Shown in pieces: positions 15,452 to 24,626 of a stretch of 47,304 nt of DNA; positions within the stretch are counted from its first letter, which is position 1, and each line of letters starts with the position of its first letter. The notes beneath the pieces were generated by a model, which made no database searches, was not told where the DNA came from, and was given only the letters and a program-made list of their open reading frames with translations. A program made the translations under genes and the position numbers. The stretch is from assembly GCA_030158665.1 (NCBI GenBank), contig JAOASM010000021.1:1-47304 (forward strand), written 5' to 3'. This DNA is from Sediminibacterium sp. (GTDB lineage Bacteria > Bacteroidota > Bacteroidia > Chitinophagales > Chitinophagaceae).

Positions 15452-16900
15452 TTATTCACCTAAGCTCCAACCTTCACGATAAGTTCGTTTTACAAACTGA
15501 TTCGCTAAGTCGAAATTGGTGATCTTCATATTTGGACCATCCCACATTAATTGAATATTTCTTCCAGGATAGCTGGTTAATCCTTTTGCATCGTTTGCTT
15601 TAACATCATAAGAACGGATGGCTAAGTTACCCATCAATACAGATTCTGTCAATGGTCCTGCGATATCAAAATTAGAACTTAATACTTTTGCTTCTTTACT
15701 TCCTGGTCCTGCAATACATGCTTCAACCCATGCTGCATAGTGGCCTTCTGCACCACCTTTTACTCTATCAATGGTTTGAGGAACCACTGTTGTTTTAGTT
15801 AAATTGGTTGGAAGTAATTGTGGATTGACACCATAAGTACCTGCCATCATCTTTCCTTTTGTTCCTTCAAAGATGATCCCATTACCACCATCGCCCATCA
15901 TTTCATTCGGTCCTAATTCTGCTGGTCTTTCTGGTTGAATGCCACCATCCATCCAATGTAATTTCACATCTGGTTTTCCATTTTGACCTTTGAAAGTTAA
16001 AATGATATGAGAAGCTGCTGGCGGACTATCTGGAGAATACACTCTTTGCCATGGTGCAGTATATCTTGTAGCCACACTACATTCTGCAGACACTGGATAG
16101 CCTAATCCTAATACAGCAAAACCTGGTGCCATAATATGACAAGCCATATCTCCTAGAGCGCCAGTACCGTAATCCCACCATCCTCTCCAGTTGAACGGCA
16201 ATACGCCATCAAAATAACTTTTTTGTGGTGCAGTACCCAACCATAAATCATAATCCAATCCTGCTGGAATAGCAGAAGCAGTGGTTGGACGAATCACACC
16301 TTGTGGCCATACTGGTCGGTCAGTGTAACAATAAATAGTATGCACATCTCCAATCAATCCTGCATTGTACCAATCTTGTAACACACGAACACCATCTCCT
16401 GATGCACCTTGGTTACCCATTTGTGTTACCACATTGTATTTGTGTGCAGCCTGTGTCATGATTCTAGCTTCGTAGATATCATGTGCCATTGGCTTTTGAA
16501 CATACACGTGTTTTTTCAATTGCATCGCTGCCATTGCTTGTACGCCGTGCATATGGTCTGGTGTAGAGACAGAGACTGCATCAATATGCTTTCCTTCTTT
16601 CTCTAACATCTCTCTATAATCCTTATAATATTTTGCTTTTGGAAATCTTTCACGACTCTTTACCGCTTGACGATCATCTACGTCACACAAAAATGCGATA
16701 TCTGCTTTTCCACTTTGGTAGAAGGACCATAAGTCACCTTCTCCTTTTCCTCCGGCACCAATACCTGCAATTTGTAATTTATCACTTGGTGCGATAAATC
16801 CTGGACCACCTAATACATGTCTTGGGACAATGTAAAATCCGCCTAATGCTAATGCGGCATTTTTGACAAAATCTCTTCTTGATTTCACAGTTTTTTTCAT
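15452..16900 (-). CDS. Gfo/Idh/MocA family oxidoreductase with Tat signal
   Basis: A 482-residue protein with a Tat signal (SRRDFVKNAALALGGFYIV). It then shows the Rossmann motif AGIGAGGKGEGDL, the variant QKPMA in place of EKP, and the long C-terminal extension of the exported Bacteroidota branch (LWLGTAPQKSYFDGVLPFNW, DYGTGALGDMACHI). These enzymes act in the periplasm with tightly bound NAD(P) on sugars or glycosides. It lies 4 kb from the GMC/DUF1080 cluster and probably belongs to the same metabolic theme, though it forms a separate minus-strand unit with the aminotransferase gene. Confidence 0.92.
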   Translation of the reverse strand: MKKTVKSRRDFVKNAALALGGFYIVPRHVLGGPGFIAPSDKLQIAGIGAGGKGEGDLWSFYQSGKADIAFLCDVDDRQAVKSRERFPKAKYYKDYREMLEKEGKHIDAVSVSTPDHMHGVQAMAAMQLKKHVYVQKPMAHDIYEARIMTQAAHKYNVVTQMGNQGASGDGVRVLQDWYNAGLIGDVHTIYCYTDRPVWPQGVIRPTTASAIPAGLDYDLWLGTAPQKSYFDGVLPFNWRGWWDYGTGALGDMACHIMAPGFAVLGLGYPVSAECSVATRYTAPWQRVYSPDSPPAASHIILTFKGQNGKPDVKLHWMDGGIQPERPAELGPNEMMGDGGNGIIFEGTKGKMMAGTYGVNPQLLPTNLTKTTVVPQTIDRVKGGAEGHYAAWVEACIAGPGSKEAKVLSSNFDIAGPLTESVLMGNLAIRSYDVKANDAKGLTSYPGRNIQLMWDGPNMKITNFDLANQFVKRTYREGWSLGE

Positions 16901-17050
16901 AGCAATCGTTTAAATAGGAGGGTCGCTCCATCGGTTTTTAAGTAAGTTAAATTATTGAAAATTGCGCATATGCTGAAATTATTTTTATGAATGAACAAAT
17001 TGGCACCAGTATGGTTATTAAAGATTAAATTGCTATACTATAATTAAGCT

Positions 17051-18418
17051 ATGAATACAACATTAGAAGCGTTAAGACAATATTTTCAATCAGGAGCAAC
17101 CCAAAGTTTTGCATTTAGGCTTTTGCAGCTTAAAAGGCTCAAGCAATTGGTACTTGAGAACGAGCAGGCATTGTATAAAGCCTTGCATACAGACCTTAAA
17201 AAATCCAATGAAGAATCCTGGGCGACAGAGATAGGATTTTTCTTGAATGAATTAAATTACACCATCGAGCATTTGAAAGGATGGATGCAACCTACCAGTG
17301 TACCTACTAACTTATTAAATCAGCCTTCTACTTGTTATACTATGCAAGAGCCCTTAGGTGTGGTTTGTATTATTGGTCCATGGAACTATCCTTTTCAATT
17401 GTTATTTACGCCGTTAATTGGCGCCATTGCTGGAGGAAATTGTGTGGTATTGAAGCCGAGTGAATTTGCGCCAGCGACAGCGGATGTCATGGGGAAGATC
17501 ATCCGTGATTTATTTCCGGAAAATTATATTTTATATGTAGAAGGGGAGGGTGCGCAAGTATTGCCGCCTATGTTATCTAGTTTTAGATTCGATCATATTT
17601 TTTATACAGGCAGCACTGCAGTAGGTAAGATTATTTATCAGCAAGCAGCAGAAAAATTAACCCCTGTCACATTAGAATTGGGAGGTAAAAGTCCCGCAGT
17701 GGTGGCGGTGGATGCCAATATGCGCGTGGCTGCTAGAAGAATTGTGAATTCTAAATTCTCTAACTGTGGTCAAATGTGTGTGGCACCAGATTATGTGCTA
17801 GTGCCAACTGCTTTTAAGCAAGTATTGATAGATGAGTTGATTAAAGCGATTGAACAATTTTACGGTGTGGATACAGCCAATTCAGAAGGCTATGGTAAAA
17901 TTATCAATGAAAGACAGTGGCATAGATTAGTGGGCTATTTTGCAGATGGCAATATCGTATATGGCGGAAAATCGGATGCGTCTAATTTGTATATAGAACC
18001 AACATTGATCACAGATGTTGCGGTAGATAGTAAAATAATGCAGGATGAAATTTTTGGACCCATTCTTCCGATCCTTACCTATGACAGCAATGAAGCGGCT
18101 TTGGAGATCATTCAACGCAATCCAAATCCATTGGCCTTTTATGTCTTTACAAATGATGTGGCTACAGAACAATATTGGTTGACCAATGTGCCTTCTGGTG
18201 GTGCTTGTGTGAACAATACAAGTTGGCATTTAACCAACCATGCCTTGCCATTTGGCGGAAGAGGTGCAAGTGGGATGGGTGGCTACCATGGCAAATTGAG
18301 TTTCACTACCTTCACACATATGAAATCGGTGATGAAAACGCCTACTTGGATAGATCCTGATTTAAAATATCCTCCATACAAAGGCAAGGGTTGGTTGTTG
18401 AAAAAACTAATTGGTTAA
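17051..18418 (+). CDS. Aldehyde dehydrogenase, class 3-like
   Basis: NAD(P)-dependent oxidation of aldehydes to acids. The 455-residue length and lack of the N-terminal extension fit class 3 ALDHs. Motifs: GPWNYPFQLLFTPLIGAIA, NCVVLKPSEFAP, FTGS-like YTGSTAVGKIIY, catalytic Glu in LELGGKSPAVV and catalytic Cys in SNCGQMCVAPDY; C-terminal PFGGRGASGMGGYHG. The C-terminus lacks an obvious membrane anchor. It overlaps or abuts the glutathione peroxidase gene, suggesting joint expression against lipid peroxides and the aldehydes they produce. Confidence 0.94.
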   Translation: MNTTLEALRQYFQSGATQSFAFRLLQLKRLKQLVLENEQALYKALHTDLKKSNEESWATEIGFFLNELNYTIEHLKGWMQPTSVPTNLLNQPSTCYTMQEPLGVVCIIGPWNYPFQLLFTPLIGAIAGGNCVVLKPSEFAPATADVMGKIIRDLFPENYILYVEGEGAQVLPPMLSSFRFDHIFYTGSTAVGKIIYQQAAEKLTPVTLELGGKSPAVVAVDANMRVAARRIVNSKFSNCGQMCVAPDYVLVPTAFKQVLIDELIKAIEQFYGVDTANSEGYGKIINERQWHRLVGYFADGNIVYGGKSDASNLYIEPTLITDVAVDSKIMQDEIFGPILPILTYDSNEAALEIIQRNPNPLAFYVFTNDVATEQYWLTNVPSGGACVNNTSWHLTNHALPFGGRGASGMGGYHGKLSFTTFTHMKSVMKTPTWIDPDLKYPPYKGKGWLLKKLIG

Positions 18419-18461
18419 CAGGTTATATACACTTTATATGTACCTCACAAAAAAGAAATCT

Positions 18462-19118
18462 ATGATCATTAAAATAGCCATTGCAGTGGGCGTATTGGTG
18501 ACTGCTGCCTTATTGATGAAGAAAAAAGATATGACCTATCGTCAATCTATTTTAAAAACTATGTACCCGATGATCATGTGGTCAACTGGTAAAGCGGGAT
18601 CTAAGCAAGTCCAAGTGAATCCTGCCATGAAAAAAGGCACAGCTGAATTTTATAGTTTAACCACGAAAGATATAACTGGAAAGGATTTCAGCTTTGAGCA
18701 ATTCAAAGGGAAAAAAGTATTGATTGTGAATACGGCAAGTGATTGCGGTTATACTGGTCAGTACGAAAATTTAGAAAAATTATCTAAGCAGTTTGCTGGA
18801 TCATTGGTGGTTGTAGGATTTCCTGCAAATGATTTTAAAAACCAAGAGACAAAAGACGACCAAGCGATTGCTGCCTTTTGTCAAAAAAATTATGGAGTGA
18901 GTTTTCCTTTAATGGCTAAGTCGGTTGTGATCAAATCAAAGGATCAAAATAATGTGTATGCCTGGTTAACGTCTGCTAATTTAAATGGTTGGTGTACTCA
19001 AGCACCTGCTTGGAATTTTTGCAAATACTTAATCAATGAGGAAGGCGTATTGACACATTATTTCCCAATGAGTGTAGATCCATTGGATCAAGTCATCATA
19101 GATGCTGTAAAAAAATAA
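18462..19118 (+). CDS. Glutathione peroxidase family protein, membrane-anchored
   Basis: Thiol peroxidase of the GPx family, Cys type. After an N-terminal hydrophobic segment (IIKIAIAVGVLVTAALLM) comes KKVLIVNTASDCGYTGQYENL with the peroxidatic Cys, then GFPANDFKNQE and WNFCKYLI. Such Cys-GPx enzymes usually use thioredoxin. The usual family start would be near MTYRQSILK; here a membrane anchor precedes it. ATG 18462 is chosen for the purine-rich AAAAAAGAAA before it; ATG 18438 is possible and would add eight residues. Confidence 0.88.
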   Translation: MIIKIAIAVGVLVTAALLMKKKDMTYRQSILKTMYPMIMWSTGKAGSKQVQVNPAMKKGTAEFYSLTTKDITGKDFSFEQFKGKKVLIVNTASDCGYTGQYENLEKLSKQFAGSLVVVGFPANDFKNQETKDDQAIAAFCQKNYGVSFPLMAKSVVIKSKDQNNVYAWLTSANLNGWCTQAPAWNFCKYLINEEGVLTHYFPMSVDPLDQVIIDAVKK

Positions 19119-19142
19119 AGCAGCTTCATCTGAAACTGCTTT
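19107..19142 (-). terminator. Terminator for dusB, overlapping the end of the peroxidase gene
   Basis: Stem AAAGCAG (19117-19123) with CTGCTTT (19136-19142), extended by TTC/GAA past one mismatch. On the minus strand it is followed by a T7 run. It begins within the stop region of the convergent peroxidase gene. Confidence 0.7.
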
Positions 19143-19153
19143 AAGTAGCTATT

Positions 19154-20194
19154 TTAATTAATTGGACAATGTTCATGGTAGTTTTCTAAGACAATCTTAC
19201 CAGAATCTATTTCCATGCCTTTGAACTTTTCTTTGATCTCATCTAGTATCGCCTCAATGCCTTCGCGTTCTGTGATGCGCACCAATTGGTTTCTATATTC
19301 TTTAATATTCGGCAAGCCTCTTAAGTAGTTGGCGTAATGTCTGCGCATTTCGTTGATGCCTCCAATAGGTCCTTTCCATTCTAAAGATTTGATTAAGTGC
19401 TTTCTTGCCACTTCTACTCTTTCTTCGATGGTAGGAGAGGACATTTTTTCACCTGTCGCTAAAAAGTGTTTGATCTCTCTAAAGATCCATGGATAGCCAA
19501 TTGCAGCTCTTCCGATCATGATCCCGTCAACACCATATTTGTTTTTATATTCCAATGCTTTTTCTGGTGAATTGATATCGCCATTGCCGAAAATAGGAAT
19601 ATGAATTCTTGGATCGTTTTTAATCTTACCAATGATGGTCCAATCTGCTTCGCCCTTATACATCTGCACCCTGGTTCGTCCGTGAATCGCCAATGCTTTT
19701 ACGCCCACATCTTGCAATCTCAATGCAGCTTCATGCACATTCAAATTGCTATCATCCCATCCTAGTCTTGTTTTCACAGTCACAGGAAGGTTGGTACTTT
19801 TCACAACTGCTTCTGTTAAACGCACCATCAAGTCCAAATCCTTGAGCACCCCTGCACCGGCACCCTTCATCGCTACTTTTTTGACAGGACAGCCAAAATT
19901 GATATCAATTAAATCTGGATTTACCGTGTCTACAATTTTGGTACATAAGGCCATCGCTTCCTCGTCTCCGCCAAATATCTGGATGCCTATTGGTCGCTCG
20001 TAATCGTAAATATCTAATTTTTGTCTGCTTTTAATGGCATCACGGATGAGCCCCTCACTACTAATGAATTCGGTATACATTAAGTCGGCGCCATTGTCTT
20101 TACACACGGCTCTAAATGGGGGATCACTTACATCCTCCATGGGTGCTAATAAAAGCGGAAAATCAGGTAATTGTATGTTGCCTATAGATACCAT
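19154..20194 (-). CDS. dusB: tRNA-dihydrouridine synthase
   Basis: FMN enzyme that reduces uridines in tRNA D-loops. The 346-residue protein has LLAPMEDVSDPPFR at the N-terminus (FMN binding), INFGCPVKKVAMKGAGAG with the catalytic Cys, KTRLGWDD, AIHGRTRVQMYKGEADW and GIMIGRAAIGYPW. The C-terminal helical domain is present. DusB is the best subtype by overall pattern. Convergent with the peroxidase gene and divergent from the CPBP gene. Confidence 0.93.
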   Translation of the reverse strand: MVSIGNIQLPDFPLLLAPMEDVSDPPFRAVCKDNGADLMYTEFISSEGLIRDAIKSRQKLDIYDYERPIGIQIFGGDEEAMALCTKIVDTVNPDLIDINFGCPVKKVAMKGAGAGVLKDLDLMVRLTEAVVKSTNLPVTVKTRLGWDDSNLNVHEAALRLQDVGVKALAIHGRTRVQMYKGEADWTIIGKIKNDPRIHIPIFGNGDINSPEKALEYKNKYGVDGIMIGRAAIGYPWIFREIKHFLATGEKMSSPTIEERVEVARKHLIKSLEWKGPIGGINEMRRHYANYLRGLPNIKEYRNQLVRITEREGIEAILDEIKEKFKGMEIDSGKIVLENYHEHCPIN

Positions 20195-20230
20195 ATGAAT
20201 TCATTATCTTGCATCTAACCGATACGGTTG

Positions 20231-20238
20231 CAAAGGTA
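20231..20238 (-). promoter_or_regulatory. Bacteroidota -7 box for dusB
   Basis: Minus-strand TACCTTTG is an exact TAnnTTTG match, giving a leader of roughly 30 bases before the dusB start at 20194. Confidence 0.5.
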
Positions 20239-20256
20239 CCAATTAATTGCATTGAC

Positions 20257-21159
20257 ATGTCTACAAATGAAACTTCTATTTTTAATATGACCCCTGGATT
20301 CAGGATGGTTTTATTCATTGCCATGACTGGATTGAGTATGATTGTAGGGGGCTTGATCACTTTTTCGATCGTGGCAGCCGCATTACACGTTCCTTTCATT
20401 GAAATACAGTCTATTTTAATGCGTCCTGAATATACTAGCATGACGCAGATGGCCAATGCGTTTGCTTCCATTATTGGCTTTGGTGTACCCGCTTTAGTGG
20501 TGGCGTATTTTACCAAAGGAACCCTTGGAACCAATTTAGGTTTCAAGCCAATTGCCTCTGAGAAACAGGTTTTGATTGTTATTTTATTAGCTTTTACAGG
20601 ATTGATTTTAAGTGGTGCATTGGGGGACCTTACAGATAAATTGACTTTTTCAAGTTCAGTAAGAAACTGGGCAACCAATTTAGAAGCGCAATACAAAAAA
20701 GCGTTGATGGCGATGACCCAAATGCGTTCTATTTGGGATTTATTGTTTGCCATTTTGGCGATCGCAGTAGTGCCTGCTATTGTGGAGGAATTGTATTTTA
20801 GAGCAAGCCTTCAAAAAATTATTACGGACTGGTCCGGCAAGCCTTTTGTTGCGATTGTAATTACTGCTATTTTATTTAGTGCATTTCACTTTTCTTATTT
20901 TGGCTTTCTGTCAAGGATGTCATTAGGTATTGTATTGGGCTTGATTTACTATTATACTAAAACCATCTGGTTGCCTATTTTGATGCACTTTGTCAACAAT
21001 GCCATTGGTGTCTCTGCTTTATATGCAGCAAGAAATAATCCAAAGCAAATTGACAAAGTATTGGATTCCAATTTGGCTTATTATTGGGTGATCATTGGAT
21101 TGGTTGCATTGTTACTTTTATTTAAGCAACTTAAAAAAGTGACTGATACCAATTCATAA
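20257..21159 (+). CDS. CPBP family intramembrane metalloprotease
   Basis: A 300-residue protein with about eight hydrophobic segments. The CPBP/Rce1 motifs are present: EE with Arg in VEELYFRASLQ, Phe-His in FSAFHFSYFGF, and His-Asn in LMHFVNNAIG. Such proteases cleave within membranes; in bacteria some process bacteriocins or act in self-protection, but the substrate here is unknown. ATG 20257 is used rather than an upstream TTG at 20209, which lies in the divergent promoter region shared with dusB. Confidence 0.88.
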   Translation: MSTNETSIFNMTPGFRMVLFIAMTGLSMIVGGLITFSIVAAALHVPFIEIQSILMRPEYTSMTQMANAFASIIGFGVPALVVAYFTKGTLGTNLGFKPIASEKQVLIVILLAFTGLILSGALGDLTDKLTFSSSVRNWATNLEAQYKKALMAMTQMRSIWDLLFAILAIAVVPAIVEELYFRASLQKIITDWSGKPFVAIVITAILFSAFHFSYFGFLSRMSLGIVLGLIYYYTKTIWLPILMHFVNNAIGVSALYAARNNPKQIDKVLDSNLAYYWVIIGLVALLLLFKQLKKVTDTNS

Positions 21160-21211
21160 AAGAATTCATTGTTAAACACTTCATTATTTATCTTCATTCA
21201 AAGTAAATTTC

Positions 21212-22120
21212 ATGGCATTTAATTTTTCTGTTTTTAAAGTAAGGGCCTTGTCTGCCATCGTATTTGTGTTGATCATGTTAGCAGGTTTGCTTTTTAACAA
21301 TTGGTCTTATTTTGTTTTATTTCTTGTGATACAAGTGGGTTGCTTATATGAGTATCAAAAATTAATGCGCGCCATTTTCCCTTCTTATAACCAGATTTCA
21401 AAACTGCATCAATGGGGGGTGTTGGTGGTAGGTATTTTGATGATGACTAGTTTGGCGCCCAATGATATTGCGTTGCCTGCATTTCTTCTTCAGAAATTAC
21501 CAGTGGCTTATCAGGGTATTGGTTTAAGATGGATTGGCTTGAAAGCGATGCCAGTGGCCCTGGTATTGATGATGGTTGCAGATGTATTTGCAAGAAGGGC
21601 AGATGTTAAAAATGTTGCGATTAGTTTTTTCGGATTCATTTATATCTCCATTAGTCTCTCTTTGTTTTATGCAATAAGAGGCATGTTTTTGAATTCAGCG
21701 ATGTCTATGTTTTTTCCAAATATAGAATTGATGGTGCCTATTTTAGTGATTGTAACGGTGTGGGTGAATGATACGATGGCGTATATCGTTGGTTCATTGA
21801 TTGGCCGAACACCTATTTCTCCTATCTCTCCTAAGAAAACTTGGGAAGGAACGATTGCGGGTGTGATCTTGTCTGTGGTGATTTTATCTACTATTGCTGG
21901 GCAATATATTCCTATTGCGACTAAGTATCTTTATATGATCACTTTGGTGGCATCCATTATGGGTAATTTAGGTGATCTTTTTGAAAGCAAATTAAAACGT
22001 TTGGCTGGGGTGAAAGACAGTGGTAGCATGATGCCTGGGCATGGTGGGTTCTTAGATCGTTTTGATTCTGTGTTATTTGCTGGACCATTTGTTTGGTTAT
22101 TGCTTCAATTTATCTTTTAG
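21212..22120 (+). CDS. cdsA: Phosphatidate cytidylyltransferase
   Basis: Makes CDP-diacylglycerol from phosphatidate and CTP at the inner membrane, the entry to phospholipid synthesis. The 302-residue protein has multiple membrane spans and the CdsA signature spread over SPKKTWEGTIAG and the C-terminal GDLFESKLKRLAGVKDSG, MPGHGGFLDRFDS. The next gene encodes phosphatidylserine decarboxylase, so the pair forms a phospholipid cluster. Confidence 0.95.
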   Translation: MAFNFSVFKVRALSAIVFVLIMLAGLLFNNWSYFVLFLVIQVGCLYEYQKLMRAIFPSYNQISKLHQWGVLVVGILMMTSLAPNDIALPAFLLQKLPVAYQGIGLRWIGLKAMPVALVLMMVADVFARRADVKNVAISFFGFIYISISLSLFYAIRGMFLNSAMSMFFPNIELMVPILVIVTVWVNDTMAYIVGSLIGRTPISPISPKKTWEGTIAGVILSVVILSTIAGQYIPIATKYLYMITLVASIMGNLGDLFESKLKRLAGVKDSGSMMPGHGGFLDRFDSVLFAGPFVWLLLQFIF

Positions 22121-22126
22121 ATGAAT

Positions 22127-22134
22127 TACCTTTG
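22127..22134 (+). promoter_or_regulatory. Bacteroidota -7 box for psd
   Basis: TACCTTTG, an exact TAnnTTTG match 15 bases before the psd ATG, which predicts a leader of only about ten bases. It gives psd its own promoter beside any read-through from cdsA. Confidence 0.55.
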
Positions 22135-22149
22135 CCCAAATAGTAGATT

Positions 22150-22806
22150 ATGACCATACATAGAGAAGGCACTGCAACGATTGCATTGATTGCGTTTGTA
22201 GTAGGTATTTTAAACTTAATTAATTTCTCATATTTATTTCCAATAAGTGCTTTGTTGGCTTGGGCTGTATTTGTCATTACAGTGGCTTTCTTTTTATTCA
22301 TTGTTTCTTTCTTTAGAATGCCTAACCGTGTTTTAACGAACGACCCTTCAGCGATTGTATCTCCTGCAGATGGCAAAGTGGTGGTGATAGAGGAAGTGAT
22401 GCCAGATGAATTTTACAAGGAACCAAGAATCCAATTAAGTGTTTTCATGAGTCCTGCTAATGTGCACGTGAACCGTTTACCAGTTGCGGGTAATATTATT
22501 TATAATCAATACCATCCTGGAAAATTCCTTGTGGCATGGCATCCTAAGTCTTCTACAGACAATGAAAGATGGTCTGTGGTGGTTGAAAACGAAAAAGGTA
22601 CTATTTTATTAAAGCAAATCGCTGGTGCACTTGCCCGAAGAATTTGCAACTACGCTGCAGTAGGAACTTCATTCAATCAATGTGATGAATATGGCTTTAT
22701 CAAATTTGGTAGTAGGGTAGATTTGTTATTACCAATTGGCACTGAGATTACTTGTAAGATTGGTGATACGGTGAAAGGCGGTGTGACTGTTCTTGCAAAA
22801 TGGTAA
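22150..22806 (+). CDS. psd: Phosphatidylserine decarboxylase proenzyme
   Basis: Makes phosphatidylethanolamine. At 218 residues it belongs to the short (archaeal/Bacteroidota-type) Psd family. Two hydrophobic segments at 10-60 anchor it; then come AIVSPADGKVVVIEE, FMSPANVHVNRLPVAGNI and the self-cleavage site IKFGSRVDLLLP, where the Gly-Ser pair yields the pyruvoyl prosthetic group. All expected elements are intact. Located 29 bases after cdsA. Confidence 0.93.
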   Translation: MTIHREGTATIALIAFVVGILNLINFSYLFPISALLAWAVFVITVAFFLFIVSFFRMPNRVLTNDPSAIVSPADGKVVVIEEVMPDEFYKEPRIQLSVFMSPANVHVNRLPVAGNIIYNQYHPGKFLVAWHPKSSTDNERWSVVVENEKGTILLKQIAGALARRICNYAAVGTSFNQCDEYGFIKFGSRVDLLLPIGTEITCKIGDTVKGGVTVLAKW

Positions 22807-22830
22807 TCCTTTAGCTGGATGCAAACATTT

Positions 22831-23526
22831 CTATAAGATATTTTCCAATTCTTTTAAATGGGTGATGGTATAGGTTGCGGGAACCGTAGGTATCGCTTGG
22901 ATATGGTTCACAAAAACAGTATCCATGCCTATGTTAATGCCACCTTGTATATCTGCTGATTCATTGTCTCCAATCATGATACTTTCTGCAACAGTCGCAT
23001 TGGTATTTTTTAAGGCGTATTCAAATATATCTTTATGTGGCTTCAGGCTATTGCTTGCTTCAGAAGTGATGACTTCTATAAAATAGTCCTGTATACCTGA
23101 ATTTTTAATTTTTTTAAATTGCACCGATTCAAATCCATTGGTGATCAAGTGCATTTTGTATTCCTTCTTTTTTAAGTAATCTAAAATCTCAATGGTGTAA
23201 GGGAATAAATGTTGTTTATTAGGCAAGATTTCCAAATACGCCTGGGACATTTCTTTTGCTAATTTTTCATTGGCCACTTTAAAGTCTAATAAACTCAAAT
23301 AAACTCTTTTCCATCTCAATTCTTCTTGTTTGATAAATCCTTTTGTATAGCGGTCCCATAAACGATGGTTGTGTGCAGAGTAAGTGTCATAAAATCCATC
23401 AAAATCAACAATGCCTAAGTCTGTTAAATTGTAAGTGTTGTAAAGTTCTTGAATGGTTTCTTTAGAATTGGTCTCGAAATCCCAAAGGGTATGATCTAAG
23501 TCAAAAAACAGGTCTTTATATGCCAT
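22831..23526 (-). CDS. HAD hydrolase, YjjG-type pyrimidine nucleotidase
   Basis: A 231-residue HAD phosphatase. Motif I is FFDLDHTLWDF (nucleophile Asp and the Asp two residues on), motif II Thr/Ser in MHLITNGFES, motif III Lys in SNSLKPHKDIFEY, motif IV in MIGDNESADIQGG. The overall pattern with a four-helix cap fits the YjjG family, which dephosphorylates non-canonical pyrimidine nucleotides and keeps them out of DNA. Monocistronic by position, divergent from the SDR gene. Confidence 0.9.
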   Translation of the reverse strand: MAYKDLFFDLDHTLWDFETNSKETIQELYNTYNLTDLGIVDFDGFYDTYSAHNHRLWDRYTKGFIKQEELRWKRVYLSLLDFKVANEKLAKEMSQAYLEILPNKQHLFPYTIEILDYLKKKEYKMHLITNGFESVQFKKIKNSGIQDYFIEVITSEASNSLKPHKDIFEYALKNTNATVAESIMIGDNESADIQGGINIGMDTVFVNHIQAIPTVPATYTITHLKELENIL

Positions 23527-23603
23527 GAGGAGTGGATGAATTGATAATTGAGATGCTAAATTACCATTTTGGATGGTATCTTTATCTAGTAAAGTAGGAA
23601 TTT

Positions 23604-24302
23604 ATGAATATCATTATTACCGGTGCATCTAAAGGGATTGGTTTTGCCATTGCAAAAGCATTTGCTGCGGCAGGACACAATTTGTATTTAACAAGTAAAA
23701 CACCCGCTGATTTAGCTAATGCAGCTGCGGATTTACAAAAAGCGTTTCCAGCTGTCAAGGTAGAATTTGTACATGCAGATTTATCCATTAAAGGGCAGGT
23801 GCATTGTTTTTCTGAATGGGTATTGGCCAAAACGACTCCGGATGTATTGGTGAATAATGCAGGTTATTTTTTACCTGGTCAATTACAAGACGAACCAGAG
23901 GGACAATTGGAGGCACAAATGAATGCGAACTTATTTTCGGCCTATCATCTAACAAGAGATCTATTACCTGCTATGCTTAAAGTGAAGCAAGGCCATATCT
24001 TCAATATCTGTTCTATTGCTTCATTACAAGCGTATCCATTTGGAGGATCTTATAGTATTTCAAAATATGCTTTAATGGGTTTTTCAGCAAACCTAAGATT
24101 GGAATTAAAAGACAAGGGCATTAAAGTGACTGCAGTTTGTCCGGGTGCCACCTATACCAATAGTTGGAAGGGATCTGGCGTGCCAGAAGATCGTATTATG
24201 GAAGCGGATGATATTGCAAAGATGATTTATGCAGCGACGCAATTGAGTCCTCAAGCAGTGGTAGAAGATATTGTACTTCGTCCCCAGTTGGGTGATTTAT
24301 AA
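23604..24302 (+). CDS. SDR family oxidoreductase
   Basis: A 232-residue NAD(P)-dependent short-chain dehydrogenase. The cofactor motif is IITGASKGIGFAIAKAF (TGxxxGxG), NNAG is in VLVNNAGYF, the catalytic Ser is in FNICSIASLQAYPFGGS and the catalytic YxxxK is YSISK; PG follows in VCPGATYTNSW. Substrate unknown. It ends two bases before the convergent small hypothetical gene. Confidence 0.92.
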   Translation: MNIIITGASKGIGFAIAKAFAAAGHNLYLTSKTPADLANAAADLQKAFPAVKVEFVHADLSIKGQVHCFSEWVLAKTTPDVLVNNAGYFLPGQLQDEPEGQLEAQMNANLFSAYHLTRDLLPAMLKVKQGHIFNICSIASLQAYPFGGSYSISKYALMGFSANLRLELKDKGIKVTAVCPGATYTNSWKGSGVPEDRIMEADDIAKMIYAATQLSPQAVVEDIVLRPQLGDL

Positions 24303-24304
24303 TT

Positions 24305-24616
24305 CTAGAACCTTTCTAAGTCTTCTTCTTCTTGAGTAGTGCTTTCTGTTTGGGATCCTTCTACTTTATAGTTGGTTGCAAAACTTGCTCTTGCTGCTTT
24401 TGTGGCAGCCAATCTTGCTACAATTACTTCTGCAATTAATTTTGCCGCATCTTCATTGGGGTGCGATTGTAAAATCGTTTTTAATTTTTGTTCAGACACA
24501 TCTATGCGATAAAGTAGTTGTACCAATTTATTAAAATCATGATTGATACAATCATTGATATACGCAATTAAATCACTAGAGGATAGTTGCTCGATTTCGT
24601 ACAATGCTTTTTCCAT
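24305..24616 (-). CDS. Conserved-looking small protein of unknown function
   Basis: About 103 residues, rich in Leu, Ile and Ala and probably all-helical, with an acidic C-terminus (TQEEEDLERF). Contains FNKLVQLLYRIDVSEQKLK and EDAAKLIAEVIVARL. No enzyme motif recognised. ATG 24616 is preferred because it starts ten bases after the upstream TIGR02757 gene ends; an in-frame start at 24649 would overlap that gene by 23 bases. Probably co-transcribed with the two genes upstream. Confidence 0.7.
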   Translation of the reverse strand: MEKALYEIEQLSSSDLIAYINDCINHDFNKLVQLLYRIDVSEQKLKTILQSHPNEDAAKLIAEVIVARLAATKAARASFATNYKVEGSQTESTTQEEEDLERF

Positions 24617-24626
24617 AGAAAATATT

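Noticed and set aside
20163..20753. Long minus-strand open frame of 196 codons opposite the CPBP protease gene
   Set aside because: Shadow of the real gene, which has the full CPBP motifs and membrane spans.
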